Of a stretch of 64,000 nt of DNA, positions 60,509 through 64,000 are shown piece by piece; the first letter of the stretch is position 1; each line of letters opens with the position of its first letter. This stretch comes from Streptomyces globosus. GTDB taxonomy: Bacteria; Actinomycetota; Actinomycetes; Streptomycetales; Streptomycetaceae. Below the pieces are notes generated by a model that was not told where the DNA came from, ran no database searches, and saw only the letters and a program-made list of their open reading frames with translations. Location of the stretch: the NCBI RefSeq assembly GCF_003325375.1, contig NZ_CP030864.1, forward strand, positions 186,001 to 250,000. Reading direction: 5' to 3'. Made by a program: the position numbers and the translations under genes.

Positions 60509-60922
60509 TCAGGAGGCGTTCTCGGCGTCCGCGCGCAGTTGCGCGGCGAGGCGGGCGCGCGCGTCGTCCCAGTCCAGCGGGAGTTCGCCGACGGGCAGCT
60601 CCCAGAAGGTGAAGACGGCCGTGCGCATCGTGGGCCGCAGTTCGCGCATGATGCCGCGGTGCGGTTCGGTCCTCGCGTAGCCGTGGATCGCCTCGCGGCT
60701 CTCCCAGGCGGACAGCGTCCAGAACGTGCGCTTGAGGGGTTGGGCGATCAGGGAGGCCTCGACGGCTCCGCGCGACGTCTTCAGCTGGGCCCAGGCCGCG
60801 AGGGCGCGGACGAAGAAGCGGGGGACGTCGGCGAACGACCTGACCTCGAAGCGGGAGGCCATGATGTGGGTCCGGGTGTCAGCGGGGACCTGCTTGCTGC
60901 TCTGCCAGGTGAGTTTGGGCAC
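60509..60922 (-). CDS. Dimeric alpha/beta-barrel protein (monooxygenase-like)
   Basis: 137 residues. The central block ASRFEVRSFADVPRFFVRAL, AEASLIAQPLKRTFWTLSAW and TEPHRGIMRELRPTMRTAVF resembles a common actinobacterial family related to antibiotic-biosynthesis monooxygenases/CrtA-type proteins; no function is established for it. The GTG at 60922 after AAGGCGAG is chosen; an internal ATG (MASRF) is possible. It is divergent from the MerR gene with an inverted repeat between them. Confidence 0.72.
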   Translation of the reverse strand: MPKLTWQSSKQVPADTRTHIMASRFEVRSFADVPRFFVRALAAWAQLKTSRGAVEASLIAQPLKRTFWTLSAWESREAIHGYARTEPHRGIMRELRPTMRTAVFTFWELPVGELPLDWDDARARLAAQLRADAENAS

Positions 60923-60969
60923 CGTGGGTCTCGCCTTCAGTATTGGTGAGTGGCAGTATCCATGATAGA

Positions 60970-60987
60970 TAGTGGAACTGTCCACTA
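60970..60987. promoter_or_regulatory. Inverted repeat between divergent genes (MerR operator candidate)
   Basis: TAGTGGA-ACTG-TCCACTA, perfect 7-base arms, in the 105-base AT-rich region between the MerR gene and the alpha/beta-barrel gene. Confidence 0.6.
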
Positions 60988-61027
60988 GCTAATCAAGTGC
61001 AAAAATGAGCCGGGAGAAGGAAGAGCG

Positions 61028-61723
61028 ATGCGTATCTCGGAGCTGAGCCGCCGCAGCGGGGTGCCGATCACCACCATCAAGTACTACCTCCGCGAGGGAC
61101 TGCTGCATCCCGGACGCGCGACCGCCCCGAACCAGGCCGAGTACGACGATTCGCACGTACGGCGGCTCCGGCTGGTCCGGGCCCTGGTCGGGGTGCGCGG
61201 GCTGAGCGTGGGCGCCGCCAAGGAGGTCCTCGGCGGCGTGTACGAGCGGGAGGGCGACCCCCACCGCGTCCTCGGCCTCGTCCTCGGAGCCACCGCCGAC
61301 GCGGCGGACACCGGGGACGCGGCCGGGGGCGCGGCGAGCCCCCGCATGTCCGAGGTCGACGCCCTGCTGGACGCCCTCGGCTGGCAGGTGTCCGAGGACG
61401 CCTCCGGCAAGGCGGTCGTCGCCCGGACCCTCGACACCCTCGCCGAGCTCGGCACGGACTACGACTGGAAGCGGCTCGTCCCCTACGGCGAGCTCGCCGC
61501 GCGGATCGCCGCCGTCGACCTCGACGGGATCGAGGGGATCCGGGACCCGCTCGAAATGGCCGAGCGGGCCCTGGTGCTGACGGTCCTGCTGGAGCCGGCC
61601 CTCATGGCGCTGCGCCGGCTCGCCCAGGAGCACCAGTCCGCGGTCCGCCGGGGCGCCGGGCCCGAGGGCCCGGACGCTCCCGGCGCGCCCGCGGGCGGTG
61701 TCAGCCCTCCGCCTGCTCCCTGA
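61028..61723 (+). CDS. MerR-family regulator
   Basis: 231 residues. The N-terminal winged helix is canonical: RISELSRRSGVPITTIKYYL then REGLLHPGRATAPNQAEYDD and HVRRLRLVRALVGVRGLSVG. The C-terminal ~150 residues form a helical effector domain without metal-binding cysteines, so an organic ligand is more likely. ATG 61028 follows AAGGAAGAG. Its last 23 bases overlap the convergent FAD oxidoreductase gene. Confidence 0.9.
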   Translation: MRISELSRRSGVPITTIKYYLREGLLHPGRATAPNQAEYDDSHVRRLRLVRALVGVRGLSVGAAKEVLGGVYEREGDPHRVLGLVLGATADAADTGDAAGGAASPRMSEVDALLDALGWQVSEDASGKAVVARTLDTLAELGTDYDWKRLVPYGELAARIAAVDLDGIEGIRDPLEMAERALVLTVLLEPALMALRRLAQEHQSAVRRGAGPEGPDAPGAPAGGVSPPPAP

Positions 61724-63008
61724 GCTCCTTCAGGAGCTGGGCCGCGGCCTCGGCGCCCGAGGAGAAGCCCGCCTCGTGCGAGCCGATCTGGTCCCAGCCC
61801 AGCTTCCGGGAGTGGAAGTAGGAGCCGGCCAGCTTCAGCCGCGTCCCCTCGTTGACGTTGTATATGTCCGCCTGGAGGTTGCGGACGTTGATGTCGATGA
61901 TCGGGTGCGTGTACGGGAACTCCGCGATCACCGACTCCGGGTCCACCTCCAGCGGGTAGTCCAGCGTCACGAAGTAGTCCTTCTCCGCGGTGAAGCCGTG
62001 CAGCTTGTTCATGTAGTACGCCACGTACTGCTTCGCCTCGCCGCCCGCCACGACCTGCCCGTAGTTCCAGGCCTCCCAGCGCTCCCTCGTCGCCGGCATC
62101 ACCGACGCGTCCGTGTGCAGCACCACCCGCGAGGAGCTGTAGCGCACCGGCCCCAGCACCTCCTTCTGGCGGGCCGTCGGGTTCTCCAGCAGCGCCAGCG
62201 CCTCGTCCGCGTGCGTGCCCACGACGACGTAGTCGAACGTCTCGCTGCCCCGGGCCGTCGTCACCGTGACGCCGTCCGCCTCCTGCCGGATCGACGTCGC
62301 CGGCTCCGCCACCCGCAGGTCGCCGCCGATCGCGGCGACCGCCTTGCGCACGTACGAGATCGAGCCGCCGCCGACCGTCCGCCAGTCGACCTTGCGGCCG
62401 CCGAGCCCGCCCTCGTCGTGCCCCAGGTAGAAGGCGATCACCGTCGAGGCCGGGATCTCCCAGATCAGCTCCGCCGGCACCGACCACACCGCCGAGCACA
62501 GCAGGATCACGTACGAGTAGCGGAACGCCTCGCTGTAGCCGCCCCGGTCGAGGTACTCGCCCAGCGGGATGTCCGCCTTCTTGCGCAGGAAGTCGCGGCG
62601 GCCCTCCTCGTGGAAGCGGCGCGCCTCCCGCCAGATCGTGACGAACTCCTCCGAGTAGCGGCCGACGACCTCCTCCTCCGACAGGTCCAGCTCGCGCGTG
62701 CCGTACTCCAGCCCGCTGTCCAGGTCGAAGAAGTTGAAGCCGCCCAGGTGCTCCACCGCCTCCACGCCCAGCTCCTCGAAGAAGCCGAACAGGTTCGGGT
62801 AGGCCGGCCGGTTGAAGACCACGAAAGCGGTGTCGATGCCGAGGATGCGGCCGTCGTCCTCCACCTCCACGGTGTTGGCGTGCCCGCCGAGCCGGTCCTC
62901 CCGCTCGAACACGGTGATCTGCGCGTGCCCGCGCAGGTGGTAGGCAGCGGAGATCCCGGCGACGCCGGCGCCGACGATCGCGACGCGGGGAGTGGGATTC
63001 TGCGACAT
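61701..63008 (-). CDS. FAD-dependent amine oxidase/desaturase-like oxidoreductase
   Basis: 435 residues. The N-terminal FAD Rossmann motif is VAIVGAGVAGISAAYHLRGH followed by FEREDRLGGHANTVEVEDDG, the amine-oxidase/desaturase-type 'GGH' signature. Further blocks are DYVVVGTHADEALALLENPT and GSYFHSRKLGWDQIGSHEAG near the C-terminus. The ATG at 63008 follows GAAGGACG; a GTG 15 bases earlier is possible. It is probably co-transcribed with the acyl-CoA dehydrogenase gene 31 bases upstream, implying oxidation of a shared lipid-like or polyene substrate. Confidence 0.87.
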   Translation of the reverse strand: MSQNPTPRVAIVGAGVAGISAAYHLRGHAQITVFEREDRLGGHANTVEVEDDGRILGIDTAFVVFNRPAYPNLFGFFEELGVEAVEHLGGFNFFDLDSGLEYGTRELDLSEEEVVGRYSEEFVTIWREARRFHEEGRRDFLRKKADIPLGEYLDRGGYSEAFRYSYVILLCSAVWSVPAELIWEIPASTVIAFYLGHDEGGLGGRKVDWRTVGGGSISYVRKAVAAIGGDLRVAEPATSIRQEADGVTVTTARGSETFDYVVVGTHADEALALLENPTARQKEVLGPVRYSSSRVVLHTDASVMPATRERWEAWNYGQVVAGGEAKQYVAYYMNKLHGFTAEKDYFVTLDYPLEVDPESVIAEFPYTHPIIDINVRNLQADIYNVNEGTRLKLAGSYFHSRKLGWDQIGSHEAGFSSGAEAAAQLLKELREQAEG

Positions 63009-63039
63009 GGAAACGTCCTTCACAGTCGTTGCGGCGATG

Positions 63040-64000
63040 TCAGATGCGGGCGGCGGAGGAGTCGGAGGTCCGCTTGGCGAGCGGGAACTGCCAGAGCGAG
63101 AACAGCCGGTCCTCCCGGTGCAGATGCCGCAGCACCTGCATCACGTCGTCGACCACGGACTGGTCCGTGACCGCTTCGTGCGGGTACAACTCCCTGCGTA
63201 CGCGCTCCAACTGGAGCAGCAGTAGAGCGGGATTGGGGAGCGGGGCCTCGAATACCCCCTGCGAGTGAACGTACGACAGCACGACCGCCGCCGCCGCGTG
63301 CACCAGGCAGTACTCCTTGGCCAGGTCGAACAGCTCCGGCGACTGCGCGTACGCCCGGCCCAGCCGCGCCTTCAGGTCCCGCGCCCGCCCGTGCAGCGCG
63401 CCCGCGCGCCCCACCAGCTCCTCCGCGGTGTCCGCCGCGGCCAGCAGCCGCTCCCGGTCCGTGCCCGCGGCCCGCTCCGCGAGCTCCCGCAGCCGGCGGA
63501 TCCCGTCCGGCGCGGCCAGCACCGCGTCGTCCAGGCCGCCGCGGCTGAACAGCTCCTGCTTCCACGGCGCGTACGGCGGCAGCTCCGCGTCCATCCCGAA
63601 CAGCGTCGCGGCGCGCTCCTCGGCCACCGCCACGGCCGCCGGGTCCGGGTCGGCCGCCGACGCCAGCAGGCTGCCCAGCTGGTGGCCCAGGTTGCGCAGG
63701 TTCACCACCGTGTTGCCGTCGGCGATGTCGGTGATCAGGATGTCGCGGACCATCTTCTGGTGCATGCCGTAGTGCGGGTGGTCGCGGACGAACGTCCGCG
63801 CGCCCAGCACCACCGTCAGCTGCGACAGCGTCCGCTGCAGTTTCGTCGGCACCAGGTACTTCACCACCGACGACCACACGCTGACCTGCTCCGGGGCCGC
63901 CTGCAGGCTGCGCGTCGCCCCCAGGAACACCGCGTCCGCCAGCATCAGGTCCGCGAACGCCTCCGCCAGCTGGCGCCGCGTGTACGGGACGTCCGCGACG
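63040..64000 (-). CDS. Acyl-CoA dehydrogenase, C-terminal half (continues past the right edge)
   Basis: 320 codons without a start in the window; the frame is open to the edge. Visible blocks: VVKYLVPTKLQRTLSQLTVV, LGARTFVRDHPHYGMHQKMV, RDILITDIADGNTVVNLRNL and an extended helical C-terminus ending LWQFPLAKRTSDSSAARI. The order and spacing match the C-terminal half of the 610-residue dehydrogenase at 38372 (VKYVVPDLLREDLEALASVL; HRSPQYGSLDKLVRDLPVAG), so both belong to the same enlarged subfamily. Its partner is the FAD oxidoreductase downstream. Confidence 0.82.
   Translation of the reverse strand, partial: VADVPYTRRQLAEAFADLMLADAVFLGATRSLQAAPEQVSVWSSVVKYLVPTKLQRTLSQLTVVLGARTFVRDHPHYGMHQKMVRDILITDIADGNTVVNLRNLGHQLGSLLASAADPDPAAVAVAEERAATLFGMDAELPPYAPWKQELFSRGGLDDAVLAAPDGIRRLRELAERAAGTDRERLLAAADTAEELVGRAGALHGRARDLKARLGRAYAQSPELFDLAKEYCLVHAAAAVVLSYVHSQGVFEAPLPNPALLLLQLERVRRELYPHEAVTDQSVVDDVMQVLRHLHREDRLFSLWQFPLAKRTSDSSAARI

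Noticed and set aside
1..64000. tRNA, rRNA, riboswitch or replication origin
   Set aside because: No cloverleaf, rRNA core, conserved riboswitch core or DnaA-box cluster was recognised by eye; a covariance-model search would be needed to exclude small RNAs.

Overview
The window is high-GC actinobacterial DNA, most likely Streptomyces or a close relative. The signs are strong G/C third-position bias, many GTG starts, ATGA/GTGA gene overlaps, AfsA and ArpA/ScbR-type gamma-butyrolactone (GBL) regulators, SARP activators, a type II polyketide synthase and a Streptomyces-style type I-E CRISPR system. No rRNA or tRNA gene was recognised.

1-12.4 kb is accessory metabolism: a GBL-receptor-like TetR gene running off the left edge, a small redox block (flavoprotein, NTF2-fold protein, NAD(P)H-binding protein, AraC regulator) bracketed by two clusters of a GTTAACG-based repeat, a LysE exporter with an acetyltransferase, a frameshifted DUF1772 gene, an acyl-CoA synthetase, an FAD monooxygenase and a SulP-carbonic anhydrase pair.

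12.6-41.1 kb is an aromatic polyketide cluster. Its left arm is a signalling and regulatory module: TetR receptor, NAD(P) reductase, AfsA, a second TetR and SARP genes, with ARE-like palindromes in the promoters. An operon SARP-TetR-tandem ACP-degenerate ketosynthase follows. The minimal PKS is TEII-KSalpha-CLF-ACP (23.6-27.3 kb). Next come an NTF2-like protein, acyl-CoA ligase, FAD hydroxylase, ketoreductase and two didomain aromatase/cyclases, then a stand-alone NRPS condensation domain fused to a thioesterase, a second TEII, a ~600-residue acyl-CoA dehydrogenase and an Sfp-type phosphopantetheinyl transferase. SARP-type heptamers at 11-bp spacing lie before most tailoring and core transcription units. 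The likely hierarchy is GBL signal -> TetR release of AREs -> SARPs -> PKS operons. I cannot name the product. The mix of type II PKS with a Cys-to-Glu type I-like KS, tandem ACPs and a C-TE protein is the most unusual part.

41.2-55.1 kb is a complete type I-E CRISPR-Cas locus with a Cas3-Cas8e (Cse1) fusion. It has array 1 (13 repeats) before the operon and array 2 (33 repeats) after it. Array 2 is split by an intact IS3-family element that landed inside a spacer, and the two arrays use repeats with the same stem but different loops.

55.1-64 kb returns to ordinary accessory genes: a primase-like hypothetical with an XRE regulator, a hypothetical membrane-anchored protein, a winged-helix regulator with a membrane protein, a DHA2-type MFS exporter, an alpha/beta-barrel protein, a MerR regulator, an FAD oxidoreductase and a second acyl-CoA dehydrogenase truncated by the right edge.
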